A stretch of DNA of 64,000 bases, from positions 12,851 to 76,850 of the forward strand of contig CAZHIZ010000001.1 in assembly GCA_964532875.1 (NCBI GenBank). Reading direction: 5' to 3'. This stretch comes from Caldithrix sp964532875 (lineage in GTDB: Bacteria; Calditrichota; Calditrichia; Calditrichales; Calditrichaceae). The notes under the pieces were generated by a model. The model was not told the DNA's origin. It ran no database searches and worked only from the letters and a program-made list of their open reading frames with translations. Below, in pieces: positions 34,888 through 43,917 of this stretch (position 1 is the stretch's first letter; each line of letters begins with the position of its first letter). Position numbers and translations under genes: made by a program.

Positions 34888-35441
34888 ATAAATACGTCGA
34901 AACATTCAATATTCTGTTGATGATAGCAAGCGTGATTGCCGCCTCCGTCTGGGCCGCGCACATTCCTCCGTTGTGGTTGCCCTTTGGTCTTGCCGTGGCC
35001 GTGCTGCTGTTTACCTTAACGGTGCATCGCAAAGGGACGAAAACGCGTCTGCAAACGGCCCGCTCGGAACACCATCCCTTGCATGTCTTCGGGGAAATGA
35101 TTAGCGGCAGTTTGCATTTGGTTTCCGCTTTAATGCACAAGAATGAGATCACCCCCGAAGATGTCGATCGGCTGGAAGATTTGGTAGAAGCCAACACGAC
35201 TCGCATGGAACGCATTCATCCTCAGCTTACGGAAACCCTGGGCATGAAGACGTTTATCGATCTTATTCTGCCTTTTGCCCGTTCCGAGCGTATGATTAAC
35301 CGGGCCTTGTCGGCCATGATGGATGGTTACTTCGATGAGGCGAAAAGGGATTTGCAAGAGAGTCTTCCTTATTTACAAAAAAGCGAACGGATTTTAAAGG
35401 AAATAACCAAATTAAATCTTCAAAGTGAACCAATTAAATAA
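34884..35441 (+). CDS. Membrane-anchored protein of unknown function
   Basis: A 185-aa protein, not recognised. Two hydrophobic segments (about 8-26 and 28-48, PPLWLPFGLAVAVLLFTLTV) anchor it. The remainder is a helical cytoplasmic or periplasmic part with MISGSLHLVSALMHKNEITP and a TPR-like tail (MMDGYFDEAKRDLQESLPYL). It overlaps the OPT transporter by 4 bp (ATGA), so it is probably an accessory to transport. Only 14 bp separate it from the XRE regulator. Confidence 0.7.
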   Translation: MNKYVETFNILLMIASVIAASVWAAHIPPLWLPFGLAVAVLLFTLTVHRKGTKTRLQTARSEHHPLHVFGEMISGSLHLVSALMHKNEITPEDVDRLEDLVEANTTRMERIHPQLTETLGMKTFIDLILPFARSERMINRALSAMMDGYFDEAKRDLQESLPYLQKSERILKEITKLNLQSEPIK

Positions 35442-35455
35442 AAACGGGATGTGCC

Positions 35456-36289
35456 ATGGCTACACCTAAAAAAGAGAACAAAATCGGGAAAAAGATTAAA
35501 GATACGCTTAATGCCTTTGGTATTACCGTCAAAGAGCTGTCCCGCAAAACGGGAATCGAAGCGCAAACATTGTACTCCATCATCAACGGGCACCACCAGG
35601 CCAGTGTGGAGAAGCTGGAAAAAATTTGTAAAACTCTCCACTTGAGCATGGATGCCCTATTGGATATGGAAGTGAATACCTTTCCCATTTTCCCTCAACA
35701 GTACGAAGAGAGCTTAAGTTACGCCCATTTTGAGGACGTGTGGTTCGGCCCTTCGGGAGGCGAACGCATTTCGGTTTCCCGTAATTTCAGTATCATGAAC
35801 CAATCGGTGGAACTACGTCGCCAATTTCTGAAGAATATTTACGAAATTCCGGAAGATCGGCTGGAGCAGGCGATCAGTGCTTTTAAAAAACGCCAGGAGG
35901 TGATTAAACGAAAAGAGAAACGTCGTCTGGAAATCGTGGTGGAAAGTGAAGTGGTTGATTTCATCCACCAGCGGGAGCCGTTTGATCGGCTGGATAAGTC
36001 GTTGATTGTGGACTGTATCGAAAACATCATCGATCGCCTTAAAAACGAACCGCTGAATTTCGAGGTCATCCTCATCCCCCGTCAATTCTTTTTGGTAAAT
36101 TACGAAATCATTAACCGTGAAGTTATTCTGTTTGACCTTGGGAGTGTCTTTTTTCGGCAAACCCATCCCAGCTTGCTGGAACATTTTTTGAATGAAGTAC
36201 AGGATTTTAAATTCAAACGCGCTTCCATCGCTCAACGGGACCATGTACTGCAATTCTTAGAGGAGCACTTAAATGCAGCCAGAAAATAA
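35456..36289 (+). CDS. XRE-family transcriptional regulator with unknown C-terminal domain
   Basis: A 277-aa protein. Residues 10-68 are a Cro/C1-type helix-turn-helix (IGKKIKDTLNAFGITVKELS, RKTGIEAQTLYSIINGHHQA). The middle is basic and helical (FKKRQEVIKRKEKRRLEIVV). The C-terminal 120 residues (LDKSLIVDCIENIIDRL, IILF-like DLGSVFFRQTHPSL) look like a ligand-sensing domain, not recognised. Located inside a peptide-use operon and overlapping the M20 gene by 17 bp, it is probably its local regulator. Confidence 0.8.
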   Translation: MATPKKENKIGKKIKDTLNAFGITVKELSRKTGIEAQTLYSIINGHHQASVEKLEKICKTLHLSMDALLDMEVNTFPIFPQQYEESLSYAHFEDVWFGPSGGERISVSRNFSIMNQSVELRRQFLKNIYEIPEDRLEQAISAFKKRQEVIKRKEKRRLEIVVESEVVDFIHQREPFDRLDKSLIVDCIENIIDRLKNEPLNFEVILIPRQFFLVNYEIINREVILFDLGSVFFRQTHPSLLEHFLNEVQDFKFKRASIAQRDHVLQFLEEHLNAARK

Positions 36290-37421
36290 ACAGCAGGAAA
36301 TTCTGAACACGATCCGGGACTTGATTCGCTTTCGTACGGTCGATGGCAATTTCAAAGAGTTTGAAAAAGCCGTGGACTATGTGCAGAACTTTTTCAAGAA
36401 CACGCCGCTTTTGGTTCAAAAATATCGGTTCAACGGGTATCCGGCTTTGGTTATTGCGCGGTCCGGCAAAAAACATCCCCGCTTTTTTCTGCAAGGCCAT
36501 TTGGATGTGGTGGATGGTAAAGACGAACAGTTTTTAGCGCGCATTCAGGGCGATGCCCTGTTCGGGCGCGGCGCCGTGGATATGAAAGGCTTCGATGCCG
36601 TGGCCATGCATTTGCTACGGGATTTGGCTCGTCAGGCGCCGCAGATTGATGCCGGTTTAATGCTTACCTTCGACGAGGAGATCGGCGGGCAAAACGGGGC
36701 GCAAAAGCTGGCCGAAATGGCATATTTCCCGGAAATTTTGATTAACGGCGACGGCGGTTACAATTACGCGGTCATCCATGCCGAAAAGGGCATTCTTAAA
36801 ATCAAATTAAGCGCCAGCAGTGAATCGGGGCGCCATCCTTATCCCTGGGACGGACAAAACGCATTTGATTTGTTAGTCCGTGATTACCAAAAAATAATGC
36901 AGCTCTTCGAAAAACAAAAACTGGCTACGGAAGACAACAATTGGTACACCACCTACTCATCTTATGATATCAGGGTAGAAAATGAACCGTTCTTTGCCCC
37001 TCATCGCGCGGAGATGAAAGTGAATATTTATTTCACGGATGATTTAACGGCCGATGAAATGTTCGAACGTGTGAAAAGCGTGATTCGTTATTCCACCATC
37101 GAAAAATTGAGCGCCAGTGAACGGGTTTATTTGCCACCGAATGACGAACATGTTCTAAAAATGCGTGCCATCATGGAACGCCATTTCAGTCACCCCATTG
37201 AAATCCGTGCGGAAAACGGCTCTTCGGACGCCCGTTTCTTTACCAACAAGGGCTTTCCCATCATCATCGTCAAGATGCCGGGAGAAGATCACCACGGGCC
37301 GGACGAACGCCTTTTTATTTCCGGCTTGTTACCCATGTATCATTCGTTAAAAGAATTTTTGGGGTATTATCATGCAATCCGAGAGGACGTAAAAAATGAA
37401 CAAGCTGCCACGTTATTTTAA
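36273..37421 (+). CDS. M20-family metallopeptidase/deacylase (ArgE/DapE-like)
   Basis: A 382-aa di-zinc amidohydrolase with the family motifs: FFLQGHLDVVDGKDE (His ligand), ALFGRGAVDMKGFDAVAMH (bridging Asp), LTFDEEIGGQNGAQ (catalytic and ligand Glu), NGDGGYNYAV, and a C-terminal histidine in MPGEDHHGPDER. Substrates of this branch include N-acyl amino acids, succinyl-diaminopimelate and dipeptides; the choice cannot be made here. It overlaps the genes on both sides (17 bp upstream, 26 bp downstream), so the operon is tight. Probably acts on imported peptides in the cytoplasm. Confidence 0.85.
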   Translation: MQPENKQQEILNTIRDLIRFRTVDGNFKEFEKAVDYVQNFFKNTPLLVQKYRFNGYPALVIARSGKKHPRFFLQGHLDVVDGKDEQFLARIQGDALFGRGAVDMKGFDAVAMHLLRDLARQAPQIDAGLMLTFDEEIGGQNGAQKLAEMAYFPEILINGDGGYNYAVIHAEKGILKIKLSASSESGRHPYPWDGQNAFDLLVRDYQKIMQLFEKQKLATEDNNWYTTYSSYDIRVENEPFFAPHRAEMKVNIYFTDDLTADEMFERVKSVIRYSTIEKLSASERVYLPPNDEHVLKMRAIMERHFSHPIEIRAENGSSDARFFTNKGFPIIIVKMPGEDHHGPDERLFISGLLPMYHSLKEFLGYYHAIREDVKNEQAATLF

Positions 37422-39396
37422 AAGGCTGACCCTTTTTGCAGGATTGCTTATTTTGCTTTCCTGCCACACGGGCGGCCCGCAAAAAGTTGTGTACAAGGCG
37501 CAGGCGCTAAAAGCCCCCGTAGCCACACTCCAATTGGGGCCTTCCGTTTTTGTCCCGCAAATCATACTGCGGCAGCTTCATGTCTCCGAAGGCACTCCGG
37601 TTCGGGTGACCGTGAACCGCAAAAGCGAAGAATTACGCATTTACCGCCTGATCCGTCCCAGGGCCGGTTTCGCTTTGCACCGAAAATACCGCCAACAATT
37701 TGCCGTGGAATTGGGAAAAACCTATTCCCTGATTTTGCAAAAAATTCCGGCCGGTCAGGCCAGGCTTAAAGCGAAGCCGGTACGTTTTTGGGTGGAAAAT
37801 TATCACGGAGACACCGCGCTGTGGAAACGTGTGGCCATCGGCGCACCGCACGGCGATTGCGATCTGGAAACCGGTGCGGTGGTGCATTACTTGCAGAAAG
37901 AATTTCATGTTCCGGCAACAGCCGCTTACGGCGGAAGGCTTTCCTACCACGGCATTTGGTACGATGTCAATCGACCCTTAATGAAATTGCCCAAAAAGGG
38001 CGGCGGGGTTATTCCCGAACGGGTTTGGAATGCCAAGGCCGAGAAAGTGTATCGTACCTATCAAGACAGCGTTTGGCGCAATAGCGGCCTGCATTTCGGG
38101 CAACGCTTCCGCTTTTTTACCAGTTTTCACGGTCATGATTTGACGGTGAAGTTGGCCAACGGTAAGGTAATCCAGCGCCCGGTGATCGAAGCGATGGGCA
38201 TTGGTTTTAGTAAAAAAGATTTACGCAAAATCAAACGCTTTTACAATTCCCGTAAAAACGATTACTACGACAATCCGCCCATGTTGGTGTTCGGAAATTT
38301 GCCGGAAGATCGCGTTTATTATTATCAAAACATTCCGCTCAAATTTTTTTACAGCGGATTGGGTACGCGGGTGTACGGTTCTTTGCGCAGCGATCTCATT
38401 CGTTACGGATTGCATATCGAAACACCCAACAGCATGCGACTCGATCCGAAAGTGCAGCCGAAAACCGCACGCTTTTTGCACGATCTCTACCAATTTGTTC
38501 TGCAGGAAATTATTCAGCCCAAAGAAAACCGGCCTGACCTCTCAAAGTCCCTGCCCCCTGTTGCGCGGCAAATCCACCCCCGCATGATAACCGTTCCGGG
38601 CGGAGAATTTTTGATGGGAGCGCCACAAAGTGTAGGCTGGGCCAGCGAGCATCCCCAACATGCGGTGCGGGTTTCGCCCTTTAAAATAGATGCCTATGAA
38701 GTTACCAATGGGGAATTTGCCCGTTTTTTGAACCGCTGGTTTAAAAAGGGGCTGTTGGTTGTGGACAGCGGTCTGGTCAAAAACGCCCGGCATCCGGCGG
38801 AAATTTGGTTTCGTACCAGGGAAGCCGCCCCCATGAGTGAAATTTCCTTTAACGGTCGGGAATTTCAAGTGCTTAAAGGACGGGACGTATTTCCCGTGAT
38901 TTACGTGAGTTGGTACGGGGCCAACGCGTTTGCTCTGGCCCAGGGCAAACGTCTGCCCACGGAAGCCGAATGGGAAATGGCCGCTTCCTATGATTTTAAA
39001 ACAAAGCACAAATATCTTTACGCCTATTCATCCGACAAAATCGACGAAAAACATTGCAACTTCCAGGACAGTCACGATCCCTTTGAATATGTTTCCGGTG
39101 CGGCTACCACACCGGTAAACTATTATTCCGTCGGCTCTCCCGAGGGCGTGTACGGAATGTCGGGCAATGTCATGGAATGGTGCTCGGATTATTATCAATA
39201 CGATTATTACAAAAAGAACAAACAAAAAATCTGGGACAACCCGCAGGGGCCGGCAAAGGGGACCATGCGCACGGTGCGTGGCGGCGCCTGGAATCTGGAG
39301 CCGTGGATCGGCCGAACCACCTTTCGTCTGGGAATTAGTCCCAAAGCCACGCTGGTCAATGTAGGGTTTCGTTGTGCCCGATCGCTGGCAAATTAA
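37396..39396 (+). CDS. Lipoprotein: amidohydrolase-like domain fused to formylglycine-generating-enzyme-like domain
   Basis: A 666-aa protein with a lipobox (FAGLLILLSC, Cys about 24). Residues about 130-375 look like a zinc amidohydrolase related to N-formylglutamate amidohydrolase or M14-type enzymes: VAIGAPHGDCDLETGAVVHY, FFTSFHGHDLTV and YGLHIETPNSMRLDP supply candidate His/Glu ligands. Residues 397-660 are a clear SUMF1/FGE domain: MITVPGGEFLMGAP, YEVTNGEFARFLNRW, GKRLPTEAEWEMAA, SGNVMEWCSDYY, VRGGAWNLEP and VGFRCARS. Only scattered cysteines remain, so it may bind or modify and not make formylglycine. The assignment of the first domain is tentative. Confidence 0.7.
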   Translation: MNKLPRYFKRLTLFAGLLILLSCHTGGPQKVVYKAQALKAPVATLQLGPSVFVPQIILRQLHVSEGTPVRVTVNRKSEELRIYRLIRPRAGFALHRKYRQQFAVELGKTYSLILQKIPAGQARLKAKPVRFWVENYHGDTALWKRVAIGAPHGDCDLETGAVVHYLQKEFHVPATAAYGGRLSYHGIWYDVNRPLMKLPKKGGGVIPERVWNAKAEKVYRTYQDSVWRNSGLHFGQRFRFFTSFHGHDLTVKLANGKVIQRPVIEAMGIGFSKKDLRKIKRFYNSRKNDYYDNPPMLVFGNLPEDRVYYYQNIPLKFFYSGLGTRVYGSLRSDLIRYGLHIETPNSMRLDPKVQPKTARFLHDLYQFVLQEIIQPKENRPDLSKSLPPVARQIHPRMITVPGGEFLMGAPQSVGWASEHPQHAVRVSPFKIDAYEVTNGEFARFLNRWFKKGLLVVDSGLVKNARHPAEIWFRTREAAPMSEISFNGREFQVLKGRDVFPVIYVSWYGANAFALAQGKRLPTEAEWEMAASYDFKTKHKYLYAYSSDKIDEKHCNFQDSHDPFEYVSGAATTPVNYYSVGSPEGVYGMSGNVMEWCSDYYQYDYYKKNKQKIWDNPQGPAKGTMRTVRGGAWNLEPWIGRTTFRLGISPKATLVNVGFRCARSLAN

Positions 39397-39406
39397 AGGA
39401 GAGCGC

Positions 39407-41407
39407 ATGTCCGCTTTTTTTAAAACGATTGTCCCATTACTATTTTTGCTGTACGGTTTTGCTTTGCCCAAAGCGGTAACTCAAAAGCAAGCCTTGCGTG
39501 TGGCAAATACGGTTTTGCAAAGAGAAAAAGAATTCGCGGGCCACGGTCCCTTTGCGGTTGGCGAAATACGTAAAATTGCTTGCTCGGCCCCAACGGATTC
39601 TTTGTACCTCGTTTCGCTTAAACCGCGGGGCTTTTTGCTGCTGAATGCCGACGACCGATTAAGGCCGCTGATCGGCTATTCGCGGCAAAATACTTTTTCC
39701 GGCGGGGCAACGGTACGGCTATTATTGGAAAAAATAGTGCGGGTGCAACGTCGCGTGGCTCTCTTCGATACCCGCTGGGTGCAAAAAAATCGCCTGAACT
39801 GGCGCTCGTTATCAAAAGGCGGTAGCCCGGTTTTGGCCAAAACGAGCGGGGACAGCGTGTATTATTTTCCCACGCCGGTTTGGGGCCAGGGCATGGTGAA
39901 CGGCGTGTACGTGTTCAATTATTACACGCCGAATCACTGGTCGGCCGGATGTGTGGCCACGGCTCTGGCCGAAGTATTGGCCTTTTTCCGGTGGCCGCCG
40001 GTGGGAACCGCTTCTCATTGCTACACGGAAAACGATGCCGGCCAACTGTGCGCCGATTACCAAAATACCCATTACGATTGGCCTGACATTCTGCCGAAAT
40101 ACATCAATGAGCACACCACAGCGCAGCAGCGCCGCGCAGCGGGATTGTTGACTTACCATGCGGCTATCAGCGTGAATATGGATTTTTCGGCCAACGGTTC
40201 AACGGCCAATGTGTCTAACGTTCCCTATGCCTTGCACCATTATTTTCGCTTTAGCGGTCATTACAAATCGGCCGGAGAAACCGATTTTTGGACGGAGCTT
40301 ATCCATAACATGAAAGATGCCCGTCCGGCGATTTTGGCCATTTCCCGTTCCAGCGACGGATTCGGCCATGCGATTGTTGCCGACGGCTATTCCGAACACA
40401 ACGGGTTATTCCATTTGAATATGGGCTGGAACGGCAGCGATAACGGTTGGTACGATATTCGCGGCGATTGGAACGTGAGTGGCTACGACATCGTCAACGG
40501 AGCCACCAAGGGCATCGTCCCCAGTCCCATGATTTGTCCCGAGGTAACCATGCTTTCTGCCAGGCAGTTTATTTTAAGCTGGCGTGTCAGCCGCTACCAG
40601 AAAGCCTGCTACTACCAGGTGCAGCAGGCTCAGGCTGCCGGCGGGCCCTGGACCACCCTTGCGGAAGCGGTGACCGATACCTTTTTGCAGATCAGCGTAC
40701 CGCAAATATCGCGCTATTACTATCGGGTACGTGCGCGCCGGGACGATATTTGGTGGGATTGGTCGGCCGTGCAGTCGGTTAGTTTGGGCGGCCCGCGCTA
40801 CCTGACCTTTAATGTGGACATGCGTTACCAGACCCTGACGCAAGGCGACAGCGTAGTTTTGCGCGGTAATGTGCCGCCGCTGAAAGGAAGTGTAAACAGT
40901 CGGGCTTTGCAGGATGAAGACGGCGATTCGGTTTATTCTCTTACCTTGCCCTTTGACGTGGCCTATGTGGGACATGAATTGTTGTACCGCTTTGCCATTG
41001 CCGGTGCCGCCGGTACGCATCTGGAATCCTTTAACCGGAGCTATGTGATCGGAGCTCAGGAATACCAGAATTTGGATACGGTTTTTTTCGATGATTACAC
41101 GGCATTGGCTAGGCAGGATTTGCTTCCCGAGCATAGCCGATTGATCGGTAATTTCCCCAATCCCTTCAATCCGGTTACGTTCATTCGCTATCGCATTGCC
41201 AAAGAGAAAGGGCGCCCTTCCGTGCATGTCCGGCTGACGATTTACAACGTTTTGGGACAAACCGTAGCGCGATTGATCGATAAGAATCAATCGGCCGGAG
41301 AATATCGCGTTCGTTTCCGGGCCGACGGTTTACCGGCCGGTTTGTATTTTTGTCGCTTACAGACGGATGATTGCAGCGGAGTGCGTAAGATGATTTTAAT
41401 CAAATAA
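39407..41407 (+). CDS. C10-family (streptopain-like) cysteine protease with T9SS sorting domain
   Basis: A 666-aa secreted protease. A signal peptide (FFKTIVPLLFLLYGFA) and an SpeB-like propeptide (QKQALRVANTVLQREKEF) precede the catalytic domain. The nucleophile is Cys182 (HWSAGCVATALAEVLAFF) and the histidine is His321 (GFGHAIVADGY), followed by NMGWNGSDNGWYDI. After beta domains (about 390-570) the C-terminus is a canonical T9SS signal: GNFPNPFNPVTFIRYRI, LTIYNVLGQTVARLID, ending VRKMILIK. AAAGGAGA precedes the ATG at 39407. It would digest external protein into peptides for the OPT transporter encoded upstream. Confidence 0.92.
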   Translation: MSAFFKTIVPLLFLLYGFALPKAVTQKQALRVANTVLQREKEFAGHGPFAVGEIRKIACSAPTDSLYLVSLKPRGFLLLNADDRLRPLIGYSRQNTFSGGATVRLLLEKIVRVQRRVALFDTRWVQKNRLNWRSLSKGGSPVLAKTSGDSVYYFPTPVWGQGMVNGVYVFNYYTPNHWSAGCVATALAEVLAFFRWPPVGTASHCYTENDAGQLCADYQNTHYDWPDILPKYINEHTTAQQRRAAGLLTYHAAISVNMDFSANGSTANVSNVPYALHHYFRFSGHYKSAGETDFWTELIHNMKDARPAILAISRSSDGFGHAIVADGYSEHNGLFHLNMGWNGSDNGWYDIRGDWNVSGYDIVNGATKGIVPSPMICPEVTMLSARQFILSWRVSRYQKACYYQVQQAQAAGGPWTTLAEAVTDTFLQISVPQISRYYYRVRARRDDIWWDWSAVQSVSLGGPRYLTFNVDMRYQTLTQGDSVVLRGNVPPLKGSVNSRALQDEDGDSVYSLTLPFDVAYVGHELLYRFAIAGAAGTHLESFNRSYVIGAQEYQNLDTVFFDDYTALARQDLLPEHSRLIGNFPNPFNPVTFIRYRIAKEKGRPSVHVRLTIYNVLGQTVARLIDKNQSAGEYRVRFRADGLPAGLYFCRLQTDDCSGVRKMILIK

Positions 41408-41458
41408 AATGAGTAACAGATAAAAGGCTTTAACAACCTTAAAAAAGGAGGGTAATCA

Positions 41459-43780
41459 ATGAATAAGATTGTTACCGTACTCATCTTGCTTTTAAGCATG
41501 GCCTTTTTGTGGGCGCAAGAGAATTTGAGTAAGGTGTGCGAAGTGGACTATTTTAACGCCACCCGTTACAGCGGGGGACGCAACATCGCGCGTACACCTT
41601 CCGGAAATGTGGTGGTGGTTTTCGAACCCGGGGCCAATTACACCAACGGCAGTCAGGATATTCATTACGCCATTTACAACAGTATTTTCGGTAGTTGGGA
41701 TGTGGCTAAACTGAGCAATTCGCCTTCCAATGCCGCCGGAACACCGGCCATTGTTTCCGATCCCGATTCCAATGTTTGCTATGCCGTGTGGAAGCAAAAA
41801 AACGAAAGCGGCGACCGCGATTTGATGTTTTCCAAATTGACCTTTCTCGATCCCTACACGAGCACCTGGAGTGAACCCGTGGTAGCGGACAACGTGAACA
41901 CCAATACCGGCGTGTGCACCGTGGATATTGCGGATAACGGCGTCCTGTTCGGTTTGTTTTCCGTCTGGGATAAGGGCCTGAACTATCCGGCCAACATCTA
42001 TTGCAGTCGTAGCGAAGACGGCGGAGCAACCTGGACAACCGACAATTTAACTTCGGAATTTCCCACGCCCAATGAACTGCCTTTCGAATGGATAGATGTT
42101 TCCTTAGCTCCCGGTAAAAACGGGGTCATGTATGCCGCCTGGGAAGACAAACCCAAGGAATTGACCAATTCTTACGAAATTCTGTTCACCAAATACACGC
42201 CGGGACAGGGTTGGGAACGCCCGCAGGTTATTACACCCATCGTGGAAGGGGAAGCCTTTTTGCAACACTATGTGGATGGCTGTACGCCCCGTCCGGGTGC
42301 CGTTTCCGTTTACGAAATGGGGCCTGCCTCGTACAAGTTCGCCGGAGAAAGCTCGGTTATTTATTACGATAACGGGACTTCGGAAGCATTGTCTTGCATG
42401 TTCAATCCCTACTACATCGTTCCGCCCGAAACCAAAGATCAATGGGTAGCGGATGTGGTTCATTTTTTCAACCTGAATTCGGGTGACAGCATCTTGTTTG
42501 TGGATGATGACAATAAGTACAATAACGAAAAGATCATGACCGATGCCCTGGATAAGATGAACGCCCCTTACACGACATTCGATTGCGGTAATCTGGACGG
42601 CATGCCCGAACGGGTTCCCGACGCCGATTTGTTGAAACGCTACGCTCTGGTTATCTGGTTTACCGGTGATGACTACAACGGCAATTTGGCTTTTTGGGAT
42701 ATCAACGATACGCTGAACACGGATTTGAAAAATTACATGGATACGCAAGGTAAAAAATTGTGGGTCATCGGACGCGATTGGATTTACGATCGCTACGGAG
42801 CGGCTCCGGATACGTTCCGCACGGGCGACTTCATGTACGATTATCTGGGTATTGCTTCCTACGATTGTCAATCCTGGGCAGACGACGGCAAGACCGGAGT
42901 TTCCGAACTGGATTTGGTGAGCGACAACGGCTTGCAAATGACCGATATCGAAAAATTATCCTGGGGGAATGCCGGTATTTGGCAGGGCAAGGTATCCATG
43001 GCCAGCGATCCCGCGGGCAATGTGCACATCGTGTACGATCAGGACAAGGGCAAGCACGTATTTTACATGATGTTCGACGGTACGAATTGGAGCGATCCGA
43101 TCCAAATCGACGCCACGCCCGATTCCGTACCTATCGTGCGCCCCAACATTGCTTGCGATCCCAATTACGGCTTGTACGTTGTCTGGACTCAGGCCACGGG
43201 CAAGGACACGGTGGAAGGTAAGGAAAAAACGGTGTACAATGTCTTCTACGCGACTTCGCCCGACGGCGGCAAAACCTGGAACGCTCCGCAGCAATTAAGC
43301 CAAACCACCGTGGCCGATGCCAAAGGCTATTCCGTAAGAAATCCGACCATTGGCGAACAGGTGCGTAAACCCATTGAAGGCGTGTTCGAAGGCGGTGCCG
43401 ATGTGGTGTGGACGGAATACAATCCGGAATCGACTATGGGATATTACATCATGTACGCACGCATCCCGTATGTGGGTACCTTAACCTCCATCGATCAGGG
43501 CAAAAGCGGGCATCCGTACACGTTTGCCTTACGCGCCAACTATCCCAATCCGTTCAATCCGCAAACGACATTGCGCTTCGAAATTCCCCGACAGAGTCGT
43601 GTGCGTCTGGAAATTTACAACGCCCTGGGGCAAAAGGTGGCCACATTGATCGATGAGATGATGAAGGCCGGAAGCTACCGGAAAACCTGGCAGGCAGGAA
43701 GCATGCCCAGCGGAATCTATTTTGCCCGTTTAAAAGCCGCAGGCAGGGAAGCGGTTCAAAAAATGATCTTGCTTAAGTAG
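41459..43780 (+). CDS. T9SS-secreted BNR/sialidase-like propeller with inserted, permuted VDDDN domain
   Basis: A 773-aa secreted protein. Signal peptide TVLILLLSMAFLWAQ. Residues 25-268 and 510-690 carry BNR/Asp-box-like propeller repeats (SRSEDGGATWTTDNL, ATSPDGGKTWNAPQQ). Between them, residues 269-508 are a domain also found twice in the next gene, but its halves are in reverse order: the usual C-terminal half (YVDGCTPRPG to HFFNL) comes first, then the usual N-terminal half (SILFVDDDN to SWGNAGIW). The tail is a T9SS signal (NYPNPFNPQTTLRFEI, LEIYNALGQKVATLID, ending QKMILLK). GGAGGG precedes the ATG. Ligand or enzyme activity unknown; no sialidase arginine triad is evident. Confidence 0.8.
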   Translation: MNKIVTVLILLLSMAFLWAQENLSKVCEVDYFNATRYSGGRNIARTPSGNVVVVFEPGANYTNGSQDIHYAIYNSIFGSWDVAKLSNSPSNAAGTPAIVSDPDSNVCYAVWKQKNESGDRDLMFSKLTFLDPYTSTWSEPVVADNVNTNTGVCTVDIADNGVLFGLFSVWDKGLNYPANIYCSRSEDGGATWTTDNLTSEFPTPNELPFEWIDVSLAPGKNGVMYAAWEDKPKELTNSYEILFTKYTPGQGWERPQVITPIVEGEAFLQHYVDGCTPRPGAVSVYEMGPASYKFAGESSVIYYDNGTSEALSCMFNPYYIVPPETKDQWVADVVHFFNLNSGDSILFVDDDNKYNNEKIMTDALDKMNAPYTTFDCGNLDGMPERVPDADLLKRYALVIWFTGDDYNGNLAFWDINDTLNTDLKNYMDTQGKKLWVIGRDWIYDRYGAAPDTFRTGDFMYDYLGIASYDCQSWADDGKTGVSELDLVSDNGLQMTDIEKLSWGNAGIWQGKVSMASDPAGNVHIVYDQDKGKHVFYMMFDGTNWSDPIQIDATPDSVPIVRPNIACDPNYGLYVVWTQATGKDTVEGKEKTVYNVFYATSPDGGKTWNAPQQLSQTTVADAKGYSVRNPTIGEQVRKPIEGVFEGGADVVWTEYNPESTMGYYIMYARIPYVGTLTSIDQGKSGHPYTFALRANYPNPFNPQTTLRFEIPRQSRVRLEIYNALGQKVATLIDEMMKAGSYRKTWQAGSMPSGIYFARLKAAGREAVQKMILLK

Positions 43781-43790
43781 AAAAGAAAAA

Positions 43791-43863
43791 AGGGTCATTG
43801 CATGAAACGCCATGACGCGCGCTGGGGGGCTTGCGAAACAAAGCGTTTTTTTGCAATGACCTC
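43791..43863. repeat. Intergenic palindromic repeat, REP/MITE-like
   Basis: GGTCATTGCA (43793-43802) pairs with TGCAATGACC (43852-43861); inner AAACGC/GCGTTT can also pair, making a hairpin of about 70 nt. The GTCATTGC...GCAATGAC ends resemble palindromic repeats scattered in many bacterial genomes. It may also terminate transcription of the preceding gene. Confidence 0.6.
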
Positions 43864-43917
43864 CTTTAAATTAAACAAAATTTTATTAAAGTGAAATGTT
43901 TAAGTAAAGGAGAAAAG

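Noticed and set aside
34884..35441. Assigning the OPT-linked membrane protein as a histidine kinase or sensor
   Set aside because: The HPLHVFGEMISGSLH segment has histidines, but no ATPase domain or HisKA motif follows; left as unknown.
40574..41290. 238-codon minus-strand frame in the C10 protease gene
   Set aside because: Antisense shadow of a gene with clear catalytic and sorting motifs.
42104..42937. 277-codon minus-strand frame in the BNR/VDDDN gene
   Set aside because: Opposite-strand shadow with biased composition; no start context and no recognisable domain.
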